64,000 nt of DNA from Mycolicibacterium neoaurum ATCC 25795 (lineage in GTDB: Bacteria > Actinomycetota > Actinomycetes > Mycobacteriales > Mycobacteriaceae). The notes beneath the pieces were generated by a model. The model was not told the DNA's origin. It worked only from the letters and a program-made list of their open reading frames with translations, and made no database searches. A program made the translations under genes and the position numbers. The stretch is from positions 248,001 through 312,000 of the forward strand of contig NZ_JMDW01000009.1 in the NCBI RefSeq assembly GCF_000691525.1, read 5' to 3'. Of the stretch, positions 37,566 to 45,235 are shown one piece after another (position 1 is the stretch's first letter; each line of letters starts with the position of its first letter).

Positions 37566-38305
37566 CTCAGACCCCGCAGCACCGCTCGGGCGACCGGGCT
37601 CGGCTCGTCGGCTTCCAGGTCGAGCTCGCCGGTGGGCTCCAGCGGCGGCTGCGCCATGAAGCGCGGCACGCCGCCGCGGTGCGCGGTGCCGGTATGTACG
37701 AGAAACGGATGGCACAGGTACACATCGCCGATGCGACCGGTGGCCGCTATGACCGAACAGTCGGCGGTCGCCGGGACGACCTGCTCGCAGACCGACATCC
37801 AGGGCGCACCGTCAGGGCCATGACGTGCCAGCACCGTCGGCACCGCCAGATGGGAACCGACCCGGATCTCCGTCGGTGCGTCGTTCGGGCCGACATCGGA
37901 GAACAAGAACAGCATCAGCAGGGCGCGACCGCGGGAGCGCAGGTTCAGCCGCATGCCGTCCTCGGCGTAGAAGGATGCTTCGACATGCCAGCCCGCGTCG
38001 CGCGCCGGTTCGGTGCTGGGAAAGCGCAGCGGGAAGGTGCCCAGCCCCAGCCGCGGCTGCCATCGGCCGGGGCCGACCAAGGCGTTGTAGGCGGCGTGCA
38101 GGGTGCCGGTGTTTGCGGCGGCGGTGAACTCCGGCGTGGCCATGCTGGTCACCCGCACCAGCGATTCGGTCCAGGTATCCGGGTCGGCCGGGTTCAAACC
38201 GATGGCCTGCCACAGCTGCTGCTGGCAGCGCACGCCGAGATCGCGATCGAAGGCCGATTCGATCTTGACGAAACCGTCGGCGATGAACCGGTCGACATCA
38301 AGCAT
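37562..38305 (-). CDS. Phytanoyl-CoA dioxygenase (PhyH) family protein
   Basis: 247 residues of the Fe(II)/2-oxoglutarate dioxygenase type. The iron triad is probably the His and Glu of GWHVEASF and the His of VYLCHPFLVHTG or HTGTAHRGG, with the following Arg (VPRF) for 2-oxoglutarate. The HxE form in place of HxD is uncommon but allowed. The substrate is unknown. ATG 38305 begins at MLDVDRFIADGFV, the standard PhyH N-terminus. It is divergent from a TetR gene that could control it, and its stop overlaps that of the convergent HNH gene. Confidence 0.8.
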   Translation of the reverse strand: MLDVDRFIADGFVKIESAFDRDLGVRCQQQLWQAIGLNPADPDTWTESLVRVTSMATPEFTAAANTGTLHAAYNALVGPGRWQPRLGLGTFPLRFPSTEPARDAGWHVEASFYAEDGMRLNLRSRGRALLMLFLFSDVGPNDAPTEIRVGSHLAVPTVLARHGPDGAPWMSVCEQVVPATADCSVIAATGRIGDVYLCHPFLVHTGTAHRGGVPRFMAQPPLEPTGELDLEADEPSPVARAVLRGLS

Positions 38306-38367
38306 GGGGCCATGGTGGCCGGACCGGCGCAGGAGGTACAAATCGTTTTGGCGATCGGCTGTCGCCG

Positions 38368-38373
38368 TAGCCT
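38368..38373 (+). promoter_or_regulatory. -10 element of the leaderless TetR gene
   Basis: TAGCCT ends exactly seven bases before the GTG at 38380, the spacing seen in leaderless mycobacterial genes. No Shine-Dalgarno is present. Confidence 0.6.
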
Positions 38374-38379
38374 TGAGCC

Positions 38380-39012
38380 GTGACTCGACCCGCTCGGCGG
38401 CCCGACCGACGTACCATCGCGACCACGGCGACGATCCTGGAGGCCGCTCAACGGCTGTTCGCCGAGCGCGGCTTCCATGCGGTCGCCATGGATGCCATCG
38501 CAGAGGAGGCCGGGGTGGCGGTCGGGTCGATCTATCACCACTTCGGTAACAAGGACGCCTTGTATCTGGCTCTGGTGGAGCGCGCCCTGGAGATCAACGA
38601 ACAGGTGATGGCGCAGGCATACACCGAGGATCGCACCCCGGTCGAACAACTGATCGCCGCGAGCGACGCCTACTGCCGGTTCAATCTGGAGAATCCCGGC
38701 CATTTCCGGATGGTGGCGTTGCGGGCGGTCGATATGCCGCCCGGGGAGTTGGCCGGCGAAGTCGAGCAGCGCATCGCCGACAAGGTGGAGGCACTCGTCG
38801 GTGATGTCGCCGATGCGCTGCGGCGCGCCGATGCTGCCGGTCAGATCCACTGTCCCGATCCGGGGCGCACCTCGGTGTTCCTGTGGTCGGCGTGGAACGG
38901 CGTGCTGGGCTCTCGCTGGCGACCGGACCGGCTCGCCCTCGACGATGCTGAACTGGAGCGGGTGCTCGGGGTCGGCAGGGACATCGTGATCCGCGGTCTC
39001 CGCACCGAATAG
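38380..39012 (+). CDS. TetR-family transcriptional regulator
   Basis: 210 residues. The N-terminal helix-turn-helix domain (about 14-60) reads ILEAAQRLFAERGFHAVAMDAIAEEAGVAVGSIYHHFGNKDALYLALV, described here in pieces: ATILEAAQRLFAERGF, then IAEEAGVAVGSIYHHFGNKD. The ligand-binding domain is not recognisable to subfamily. It sits between a divergent dioxygenase and a downstream hydrolase whose promoter holds two 15-base operator-like repeats, so it likely controls that operon. GTG 38380 appears leaderless. Confidence 0.88.
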   Translation: MTRPARRPDRRTIATTATILEAAQRLFAERGFHAVAMDAIAEEAGVAVGSIYHHFGNKDALYLALVERALEINEQVMAQAYTEDRTPVEQLIAASDAYCRFNLENPGHFRMVALRAVDMPPGELAGEVEQRIADKVEALVGDVADALRRADAAGQIHCPDPGRTSVFLWSAWNGVLGSRWRPDRLALDDAELERVLGVGRDIVIRGLRTE

Positions 39013-39016
39013 TTTC

Positions 39017-39049
39017 TTGTAGGACCGTTCAGTTTTGTAGTACCGTTCA
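39017..39049. promoter_or_regulatory. Twin operator-like repeats before the nitrilase-family gene
   Basis: TTGTAGGACCGTTCA (39017-39031) and TTGTAGTACCGTTCA (39035-39049) differ at one base and are 18 bases apart. Each is an imperfect palindrome (TTGnA-N6-TnCAA). The second overlaps a -10 TACCGT eight bases before the ATG at 39054. Binding of the adjacent TetR protein is the simplest reading. Confidence 0.65.
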
Positions 39050-39053
39050 AAAC

Positions 39054-39974
39054 ATGGTGCTGGCGGCGGCGGTGCAACTGAATGCGACGCTCGGGGATGT
39101 GGCCGCCAATCTCGTTGCCTGCCGACGGCTTGCCGATGAAGCTGGCGACGCCGGGGCAAAGGTGATCGCGCTGCCCGAGTTCTTCACCACGGGCATCGGT
39201 TTCCTTCGGGAGCTGATCGACACGGCGCTGCCGGTGGACGGCCCGGCGACCGACCTGCTCTGCGACGTGGCGCGCAGGCATGGCGCGATGGTCGGTGGTT
39301 CGTTCCTGTGCCGGGATGCCGACGGCCATATCCGCAACGCGTATCTGCTCGCCGATCCCACCGGCGTCGTCGGGAGACATGACAAGGACCTGCCCACGAT
39401 GTGGGAGAACGCCATCTACACCGGCGGCAGCGATGACGGCGTGCTCACCTGCGGGGAACTCTCGGTGGGTGCGGCCGTCTGCTGGGAGCTGATGCGCACC
39501 CAGACGGTCCGACGGATGCGCGGCAGGGTGGATCTGGCCATGACGGGTTCGGGATGGTGGTCGATCCCACCCTGGCCGCCGCGGCCTCTGTTCGACCGCC
39601 TCGAAAAGGCCAATGCCGCGACCGCGCGGCGGGCGGCAACCGATTTCGGGCGGTATATCGGCGCGCCCGTGGTGCACGCCGCACACGTCGGCGAACTCCA
39701 GTGCCCGATGCCATGGCTGCCGATGCGGTATCGCGGATACTTCGAGGGCAATGCGCTGATCACCGACGCCACCGGCGCCGTGCTGGCCGAACGGTCCCGC
39801 GTCGACGGCGAAGGTGTCGTGCTGGCCGATATCACGCTAGGTCGCGTCGATCCGTCCGACGTTGCGCCGCGACGTTTCTGGCTGCACCGTCGCGGTGTCC
39901 TGCCGGCGGCGGTGTGGCATTACCAACGACTGCACGGGCAGCGCTGGTATGAGAGGAATGCGGTGAATCGATGA
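39054..39974 (+). CDS. Carbon-nitrogen hydrolase (nitrilase superfamily)
   Basis: 306 residues. The catalytic triad is E42 (ALPEFF), K111 (GRHDKDLP) and C143 (GAAVCWELMRT), so it should hydrolyse an amide or nitrile by a thioester intermediate. The Trp-rich segment SGWWSIPPWPPRPLFDRL and the C-terminal LPAAVWHYQRLHGQRWY are unusual, and I cannot name the branch. It probably forms an operon with the next membrane protein (ATGA overlap) under the TetR regulator upstream. Confidence 0.85.
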   Translation: MVLAAAVQLNATLGDVAANLVACRRLADEAGDAGAKVIALPEFFTTGIGFLRELIDTALPVDGPATDLLCDVARRHGAMVGGSFLCRDADGHIRNAYLLADPTGVVGRHDKDLPTMWENAIYTGGSDDGVLTCGELSVGAAVCWELMRTQTVRRMRGRVDLAMTGSGWWSIPPWPPRPLFDRLEKANAATARRAATDFGRYIGAPVVHAAHVGELQCPMPWLPMRYRGYFEGNALITDATGAVLAERSRVDGEGVVLADITLGRVDPSDVAPRRFWLHRRGVLPAAVWHYQRLHGQRWYERNAVNR

Positions 39975-40345
39975 GCGTACTGGTGCAGATCGGACTCTTC
40001 GAGCTGGCTTTCGGGGCGCTGCTCGGCTGGGCCGTTGCGGGCAATCTGCTTGCGCCCGAGGCGATCAAGAGGCTGGGGATCGTCAGCCCCCGGCGCATCA
40101 TGCAAGCCCATCTGGACTACATCATGATGGGCGTCATCCTGATCGCCGTCGGGTTGGCGCTGCCTGGTCTGACGGCCTGGATCGCCACCCTCGTGGTGCT
40201 GGGAACCCTGCTTAATCCCACGTTGTTCCTGCCGATGGCTTTCAGCGAAAAGGCTTCGAGCACAACCGCCTTCAAGGTCATCAGTCTGCTGTCCTTCGTG
40301 GCGACCAGTATCGGACTGGTCGGTGCCGCGGTCAGCGCGCTCTAG
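39971..40345 (+). CDS. Small four-helix membrane protein
   Basis: 124 residues with four hydrophobic segments (about 5-28, 47-68, 72-90 and 102-124). SPRRIMQAHLDYIMMGVILIAVG, which lies around the second helix, faintly resembles the hydroxylaminobenzene mutase/styrene oxide isomerase group of small membrane enzymes. That is only a visual impression. It is coupled by ATGA to the nitrilase-family gene, so the pair may act on one xenobiotic-type substrate or the protein may transport it. Confidence 0.7.
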   Translation: MSVLVQIGLFELAFGALLGWAVAGNLLAPEAIKRLGIVSPRRIMQAHLDYIMMGVILIAVGLALPGLTAWIATLVVLGTLLNPTLFLPMAFSEKASSTTAFKVISLLSFVATSIGLVGAAVSAL

Positions 40346-41580
40346 CCCCGGCTCCGCTTCACCTGATTGAACGGCACACCGCGATCGGCGGCGGGCTCGC
40401 GCGGGAATCCGAGGATCCGCTCGCCGATGACATTGCGTGCCATCTCGGAAGTGCCCCCGCCCAGCGAGCCGGTCTGGCGCGACAAGTAGCGCACCCCGAT
40501 GTCCGAAAGGCCGGAGCCGTCATCGATCACCCCGGACGTTCCGGCGATGGCCAGTGCGGTATCGACCTCGAGTTCGGTGGTCTCGGCGTGCATCAACCGG
40601 ATGAGGGTCCCAGCATTCGGTGGCAACGATCCGTCGGCGATCGACGCGCCCACGTGATCGATCAGCTGCTCCTTGACGATTCGGCGCACCAATGCCCGGC
40701 CGGCAAGATCCTGTACCCGCGGATCGTCGGCCTGACCCGTGGCCGTGGCGATGGCGACATGGTTTGGCGGCATCTCGCTGGCATTCTCCGCGCCCGTGCC
40801 ACTGGCGAATTCGGACCCGCCCCCGACCGCACGTCGCTCGTGGTGGAGCTGTCGCGAAGCGACGGTCCAGCCGTCGTTGACAGCGCCGACCACGGCGTCT
40901 TCGCCGAGTTCCAGGCCGTCGAAGAATTCCTCACAGAATTCCTCGTTGCCGTTCACCTCGGTGATGCGGCGCATCGTGATTCCCGGCGCATTCAACGGCA
41001 CCAGGAACATCGTCAGCCCTTCGTGTTTGGGCACGGTCCAATCGGTGCGCGCCAGCATCAGCCCGTAATCGGCGGCGAACGCACTGGTGCTCCAGGTCTT
41101 GGCGCCGTTGATGATCCACTTGTCGCCGACCTTCTCGGCCCGGGTGATCACACCGGCCAGATCGGATCCGCCGCTGGGCTCGGAGAGCAACTGGCACAGG
41201 ATCTCGTCGCCGCGGATGGCCGCCGAGATGCGATCGCGCTTCTGTTGCTCGCTGCCGACGTCGAGGATGGTCGCCGAGCAGATGGTGAACGACGGTGTGT
41301 TCAGGATCAACGGCATCTCGAAGAACCGGCACTCGGTGTTGAACGCCTTCTGAAACGCGTAATCCAGCCCGAGACCGCCGTATTCGCGCGGGAAGCAGAT
41401 CCCGGCGAACCCTCCCGCGTACAGCTTGCGCTGCAACTCCTTGGCGCGGTCCCAGGACTGCTGCTCGGCGCGCACCGAGAACGGCGGGTTCTCCGGATCG
41501 ATGGCGGGCATGTTCTCGGTGAGCCAGCGGCGCGCCCGCGCGGCGAACTCGGCGACGGTCTCGGTGGAGGTCACGGTCAT
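40342..41580 (-). CDS. Acyl-CoA dehydrogenase, large partner
   Basis: 412 residues. FAD/substrate motifs are LLSEPSGGSDLAGV, NGAKTWSTSAF and, at the end, GGGTSEMARNVIGERILGFPRE. The ATG at 41580 (MTVTSTETVAEFAAR) overlaps the upstream dehydrogenase gene by ATGA. Paired genes of this kind in actinobacteria usually encode alpha2beta2 heterotetramers that act on steroid or other bulky side-chain CoA esters. The partner is the gene upstream. The stop overlaps that of the convergent membrane protein gene. Confidence 0.87.
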   Translation of the reverse strand: MTVTSTETVAEFAARARRWLTENMPAIDPENPPFSVRAEQQSWDRAKELQRKLYAGGFAGICFPREYGGLGLDYAFQKAFNTECRFFEMPLILNTPSFTICSATILDVGSEQQKRDRISAAIRGDEILCQLLSEPSGGSDLAGVITRAEKVGDKWIINGAKTWSTSAFAADYGLMLARTDWTVPKHEGLTMFLVPLNAPGITMRRITEVNGNEEFCEEFFDGLELGEDAVVGAVNDGWTVASRQLHHERRAVGGGSEFASGTGAENASEMPPNHVAIATATGQADDPRVQDLAGRALVRRIVKEQLIDHVGASIADGSLPPNAGTLIRLMHAETTELEVDTALAIAGTSGVIDDGSGLSDIGVRYLSRQTGSLGGGTSEMARNVIGERILGFPREPAADRGVPFNQVKRSRG

Positions 41581-42698
41581 GTGGGAACCTTCCGGCTCAG
41601 CTCGAAGACGGCGCGGTGATGTTCTTCCGGTGAACCGAACATCGCCCGGTTCAACGTGGCCCGGCGCAGGAACAGATGCAGATCGTGCTCCCAGGTGACA
41701 CCGATACCGCCGTGCAACTGCACGCAGTCCTGCAGCATCACCGGGGCCCGCTCGGCCACATAGGCTTTGGCGACACTGACGAGTTTGGGTGCATCCTCCG
41801 ACCGGTTGCCGACTGCCTGGACCGCGCCGGCAGTGGTGGCCCTCGCCGCCTCGAACCACAGCTTCATATCGGCGAAGCGATGTTTGAGTGCCTGGTAGGA
41901 CGCCAATGGCCGGCCGAAACTGTGCCGGTCCAACAGCCACTGCTGTGTCATGGCCAGCACCGAATCGAGGATCCCGACGATCTCGGCGCACTGCAGCAGC
42001 AGGGCGACCTGGCGCTGCCGCTCGATCACCGCGGGTGTCTGCTCGGCTGTACCGACCAGCGCCGCCGTCGGTACCTCGACGCCGTCGAACGCCACTCTGG
42101 CGTACCGGCGCACCATGTCCACCGAAGGCTGCGGCCCTACGGTGACCCCGGCGGTGCCGGCGGGGACCAGGAACTGGCGCACCAACCCGTCGAGCGTCGC
42201 GGTGACCAGCAGCAGGCCAGCCGAATCCCCGGCTTCCACGCGGTCCTTGACCCCGTCCAGTCGGTACCCGTCGCCGACCGCGGTGGCGGTGAGTTGCGGT
42301 TGCAGCGGCGACCATTGTTGTCCGGGTTCGTACACCGCCCAGCTTGCGATCGCGTCACCGGCCACCAGTGACGCGATGGCCTCCTCGTGATTCTCGGGTG
42401 CTTCTGACAGCCCGGCCAGCACGACGCTCACCGGGTGTAACGGCCCGGGGGCCACACTGCGGCCGGCCTGCTCGGCAAGCATCGCGAGGTCGGCCACGCC
42501 GTCTCCGGAGACGCTTCCGCCGCCCAACTCCTCGGGAACCAGCAGGCTCGCCCATCCCAGTTCGGCTGCCCGCTGCCACCAGGCCGGGTCGACTGACACC
42601 CCGGCACCGTGCATATCCCGGATGCGCCTCAGCGACGCTTCCTTTTCCAGGAAGGCCTGCGCCGTCGACGTGAACAGCATCTGCTCGGGGTTTGTCAT
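41577..42698 (-). CDS. Acyl-CoA dehydrogenase, small partner
   Basis: 373 residues. Family fold features include LLVPEELGGGSVSGDGV, the RHSFGRPLASYQALKHRFADM helix and QLHGGIGVTWEHDLHLFLRRA near the C-terminus. The classical [12 protein letters not shown] loop is degenerate (VYEPGQQW), as is common in the non-identical subunit of heteromeric dehydrogenases. ATG 42698 has GGAAACG upstream, and a TTG seven codons earlier is less likely. It is translationally coupled to the 412-residue partner. Confidence 0.85.
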   Translation of the reverse strand: MTNPEQMLFTSTAQAFLEKEASLRRIRDMHGAGVSVDPAWWQRAAELGWASLLVPEELGGGSVSGDGVADLAMLAEQAGRSVAPGPLHPVSVVLAGLSEAPENHEEAIASLVAGDAIASWAVYEPGQQWSPLQPQLTATAVGDGYRLDGVKDRVEAGDSAGLLLVTATLDGLVRQFLVPAGTAGVTVGPQPSVDMVRRYARVAFDGVEVPTAALVGTAEQTPAVIERQRQVALLLQCAEIVGILDSVLAMTQQWLLDRHSFGRPLASYQALKHRFADMKLWFEAARATTAGAVQAVGNRSEDAPKLVSVAKAYVAERAPVMLQDCVQLHGGIGVTWEHDLHLFLRRATLNRAMFGSPEEHHRAVFELSRKVPT

Positions 42699-42733
42699 AG
42701 GCGTTTCCGTCTTCTGCAAGGCATATTCTCTAA

Positions 42734-42752
42734 TAGGGTAATGACGTTATCA
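42734..42752. promoter_or_regulatory. Divergent promoter region with an imperfect inverted repeat
   Basis: Plus-strand -10 TAGGGT (42734-42739) is followed by TAATGAC-GTTATCA (42739-42752), an inverted repeat matching at five of seven arm positions. It lies between the fadE pair and the divergent thioesterase and could bind a common repressor. Confidence 0.35.
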
Positions 42753-42800
42753 TGCGATACAGCCGCTGCGTTGTGACCAATCCCGGAAAGAGGACGCTCT

Positions 42801-43691
42801 ATGACGACGTCAGATCAGGCCACCGAGTCGGTGGAGTGGACGGTGGGCGGTCTGCTCGAACTGTTCGAGCCCGAAGGCGATGGGGACAACCGATTCATCG
42901 CGCAGACCGGACTCGTCGGTGCCGACGACCGTCAGGTGGTCGAGGGCACGCAGGTGTTGGCTCAGGCGATCGTCGCCGCTGCCCGGCGTTTCCCGGACAA
43001 GTCGGTGCGCTCGGTGTACGCGGTGTTCGCCAGGGTGGTGGTCGTCGGCCCGCCGGTCGAAATCGAGATCGACGTCGTCTCCGAGGGACGCTCGACGGCA
43101 ACCGCAGTGGTCACCGCATCGCAGCGCGGCAAACGCTGCATCACCGTCACCGTGCTCGCCGACGTGCCCTCGGGCGATGTGATTCGCCACCACCTGCCCA
43201 TCGCCGATGTGGCGGGTCCGCGGGACGCTCAACCGTCCATCATGCCGATGCGCGGACGCCAGGTGCGGTTGGTCGACGTCATCGATGTCAACAGCCCCGA
43301 TGAGGTCGGTCCGCCTGAGCTACACGCCTGGCTGCACTACGATCCGATTCCGGCGCGTCCGGAACTCGCCAAGGCCCTCATTGCTTATTTCACCGGACAT
43401 CTGGGGATTTCGACGACCATGCGAGCACACGAGGGTATCGGTACGGCGCAAGCGCATCTGACCGTGTCCACCGCACCCATGACGGTGTCGGTCAGTTTCC
43501 ACGAGCCGGTGCAGTGGCAGGGATGGCTGCTCTACGGGCATGAAAGTACTCAGGTCGGGGCCGGCATGTCCTACGTTCGGGGCACTGTGCACACCGAGGA
43601 GGGCGAACTGCTCGCTTCGTTCACCCAGGACGGTTTGATTCGTCCGCTGCGCACCAGCGATACCGATATCAAGCATCAGTCGCGACTCTAG
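42801..43691 (+). CDS. Acyl-CoA thioesterase domain protein (double hot-dog)
   Basis: 296 residues. Two hot-dog modules resemble TesB-type thioesterases: N-terminal GTQVLAQAIVAAARRFPDKSVRSVYAVFAR and C-terminal PVQWQGWLLYGHESTQVGAGMSYVRGTVHTEEGELLASFTQDGL are recognisable, each in short conserved pieces such as SVRSVYAVFAR and ASFTQDGL. It would release CoA from an acyl-CoA. It is divergent from the acyl-CoA dehydrogenase pair and probably functions with it. The ATG follows AAGAGG at a suitable distance. Confidence 0.8.
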   Translation: MTTSDQATESVEWTVGGLLELFEPEGDGDNRFIAQTGLVGADDRQVVEGTQVLAQAIVAAARRFPDKSVRSVYAVFARVVVVGPPVEIEIDVVSEGRSTATAVVTASQRGKRCITVTVLADVPSGDVIRHHLPIADVAGPRDAQPSIMPMRGRQVRLVDVIDVNSPDEVGPPELHAWLHYDPIPARPELAKALIAYFTGHLGISTTMRAHEGIGTAQAHLTVSTAPMTVSVSFHEPVQWQGWLLYGHESTQVGAGMSYVRGTVHTEEGELLASFTQDGLIRPLRTSDTDIKHQSRL

Positions 43692-43748
43692 TGGCCGGCA
43701 GCCCCGGGGCGGTCGGCTCGTCGGTGGTCTGCCATCGGGCAGCGTTCC

Positions 43749-44267
43749 CTACGAGACGTCCCAGGCGTGATGGACGATATCGTGCAGGTGGTACACGGCG
43801 ATGGTGGCGACGGTGAATTCGCTTCCATTGCTGCGTAATCCGCGTCGCTCCCAGCTGTCCGCGGGCACCGAGTCATACCGATCGGCCACGGTGTCGGCCG
43901 CGTCACGCAGCTCCGCGGCGACGACCAAGGGATCTTGGGCGCCGTAATCGTCGTCAACCGCCGTGGCGTCCTGGTCCCAGTTCGGGAATTGCGGATCGGT
44001 CTGGCTCAGCATCAACTGCACGCGGTGGTCGAAGATGCGGTGCACATCGCGGATATGGCAACCGTATTCGAGATTCGACCAGACTCCCGGCGCCGGGCGG
44101 CTCCGGACCCCCTGCTGAGACAGCCGGCCAACCCAATCAGCCGCATCGCGGCGGATATGTCCCGCGACGGCGGTCGGATGCACCGTCGCCGGATCGAACC
44201 CGCAGTCCGGGCAGGCCCGGGTCAGCACCCAGGTCCAGTCCTTGGTGTCGGGTTGGATATCGCTCAA
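43749..44267 (-). CDS. DinB/mycothiol-dependent isomerase-like protein (Rv2574/76 region type)
   Basis: 172 residues, four-helix DinB-like fold. The histidines typical of the metal site are GCHIRDVHRIFDHR and YHLHDIVHHAWDV. Related proteins are mycothiol-dependent maleylpyruvate isomerases and other thiol transferases, and the exact activity is unknown. The start is a TTG at 44267 whose TTGA overlaps the metallopeptidase stop. The family-like sequence begins right there (LSDIQPDTKDWTW), and codons upstream belong to the metallopeptidase frame region. Confidence 0.72.
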   Translation of the reverse strand: MSDIQPDTKDWTWVLTRACPDCGFDPATVHPTAVAGHIRRDAADWVGRLSQQGVRSRPAPGVWSNLEYGCHIRDVHRIFDHRVQLMLSQTDPQFPNWDQDATAVDDDYGAQDPLVVAAELRDAADTVADRYDSVPADSWERRGLRSNGSEFTVATIAVYHLHDIVHHAWDVS

Positions 44268-45160
44268 CGCAGGGCGCCCGGAGCGAAGGTGTCGCACTTG
44301 TCGGGTGCACCGGTCTGGTAACCGGTGGTGAACCACTGCTGGCGCTGTTCGGAGGAGCCGTGCGTCCAGGACTCCGGGCTCACCCTGCCGGTGGCGGCCT
44401 CCTGGATCCGGTCGTCACCGACGGCGGAGGCTGCCGACAAGGCGTCGGCAATATCCTTGTCGCTCAACGGTTGCAGGAAGGTCACATCGGTGCCCTCCTG
44501 TTTGGTCGTTGCCGCGTAATGTGCCCACACCCCGGCGTAGCAGTCGGCCTGCAATTCGGTGCGCACCCCACCGCCGGTCGGACCGGTCGGATCCTGCTGG
44601 GCGCGTCCCAACACTCCCAGCAGGTTCTGCACGTGGTGCCCGAACTCGTGGGCCACCACGTACTCCTGCGCGAAAGGTCCACCGCTGGAGCCGAACTGGT
44701 CGCGCAGCACGTCGAAGAAGTCGGTGTCGAAATAGGCGGTCTCGTCGGCGGGGCAGTAGAACGGGCCCACCTCGCTGGTCGCGCCACCGCAGCCGGTGTT
44801 CACCGACCCGGTGAACAACCGAACCTGCGGGCGGCGGTACTCGGGAAGCAGCTGAGTCCAGACCGCATCCACGGAGTTGCCGGTCGCCACCACCCGGCAC
44901 TGCACCTTCTCGTTGGCATCGGCGCCGGTCCGGCACTGTGCCAGATCGAAGCCGGGGGCCGAGACACCCTCGGTGTCCATCCCTGCCCCCTGATCCTGGG
45001 GGAGCACACTGCTCGGATCGACCCCGAGGAAGAGCGCCACCACCACCAGCAACAGGCCGCCGACGCCACCGCCGAGCGCGATCCGACGACCACCCCCGCC
45101 GCCGCGGCCGCTGCTGGAGGACGTGCTCGTGTCGATCTGCATGCCCTCGTTGAAGGTCAT
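44264..45160 (-). CDS. Neutral zinc metallopeptidase, membrane-anchored (Rv2575-like)
   Basis: 298 residues of the YpfJ/zinc-metallopeptidase type. A Ser/Gly-rich cytoplasmic leader (about 11-25) precedes a membrane helix (about 28-46). The outer domain carries the HExxH motif at residues 171-175 (VVAHEFGHHVQ), with ELQADCYAGVW supplying the third ligand region. Cys residues (CRTG, CRVV, CGG, YCPADE, CDTF) suggest disulfides in the exported part. ATG 45160 is preferred, since the upstream in-frame extension is Arg-rich and not conserved. Confidence 0.88.
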   Translation of the reverse strand: MTFNEGMQIDTSTSSSSGRGGGGGRRIALGGGVGGLLLVVVALFLGVDPSSVLPQDQGAGMDTEGVSAPGFDLAQCRTGADANEKVQCRVVATGNSVDAVWTQLLPEYRRPQVRLFTGSVNTGCGGATSEVGPFYCPADETAYFDTDFFDVLRDQFGSSGGPFAQEYVVAHEFGHHVQNLLGVLGRAQQDPTGPTGGGVRTELQADCYAGVWAHYAATTKQEGTDVTFLQPLSDKDIADALSAASAVGDDRIQEAATGRVSPESWTHGSSEQRQQWFTTGYQTGAPDKCDTFAPGALR

Positions 45161-45223
45161 CGTCCCCACCCATCTGACGTGTCGCCGCCGTCTCGTGTTC
45201 AGACCGGGCTCAGCTTTGCACAC

Positions 45224-45229
45224 TACGAT
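45224..45229 (+). promoter_or_regulatory. -10 element of the leaderless carboxylesterase gene
   Basis: TACGAT ends exactly seven bases before the GTG at 45236. This supports both the chosen start and leaderless translation. Confidence 0.65.
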
Positions 45230-45235
45230 TCACCC

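Noticed and set aside
44360..45235. N-terminal extension of the carboxylesterase by about 290 codons
   Set aside because: This part is antisense to the zinc metallopeptidase and has no hydrolase similarity. A leaderless -10 fixes the start at 45236.
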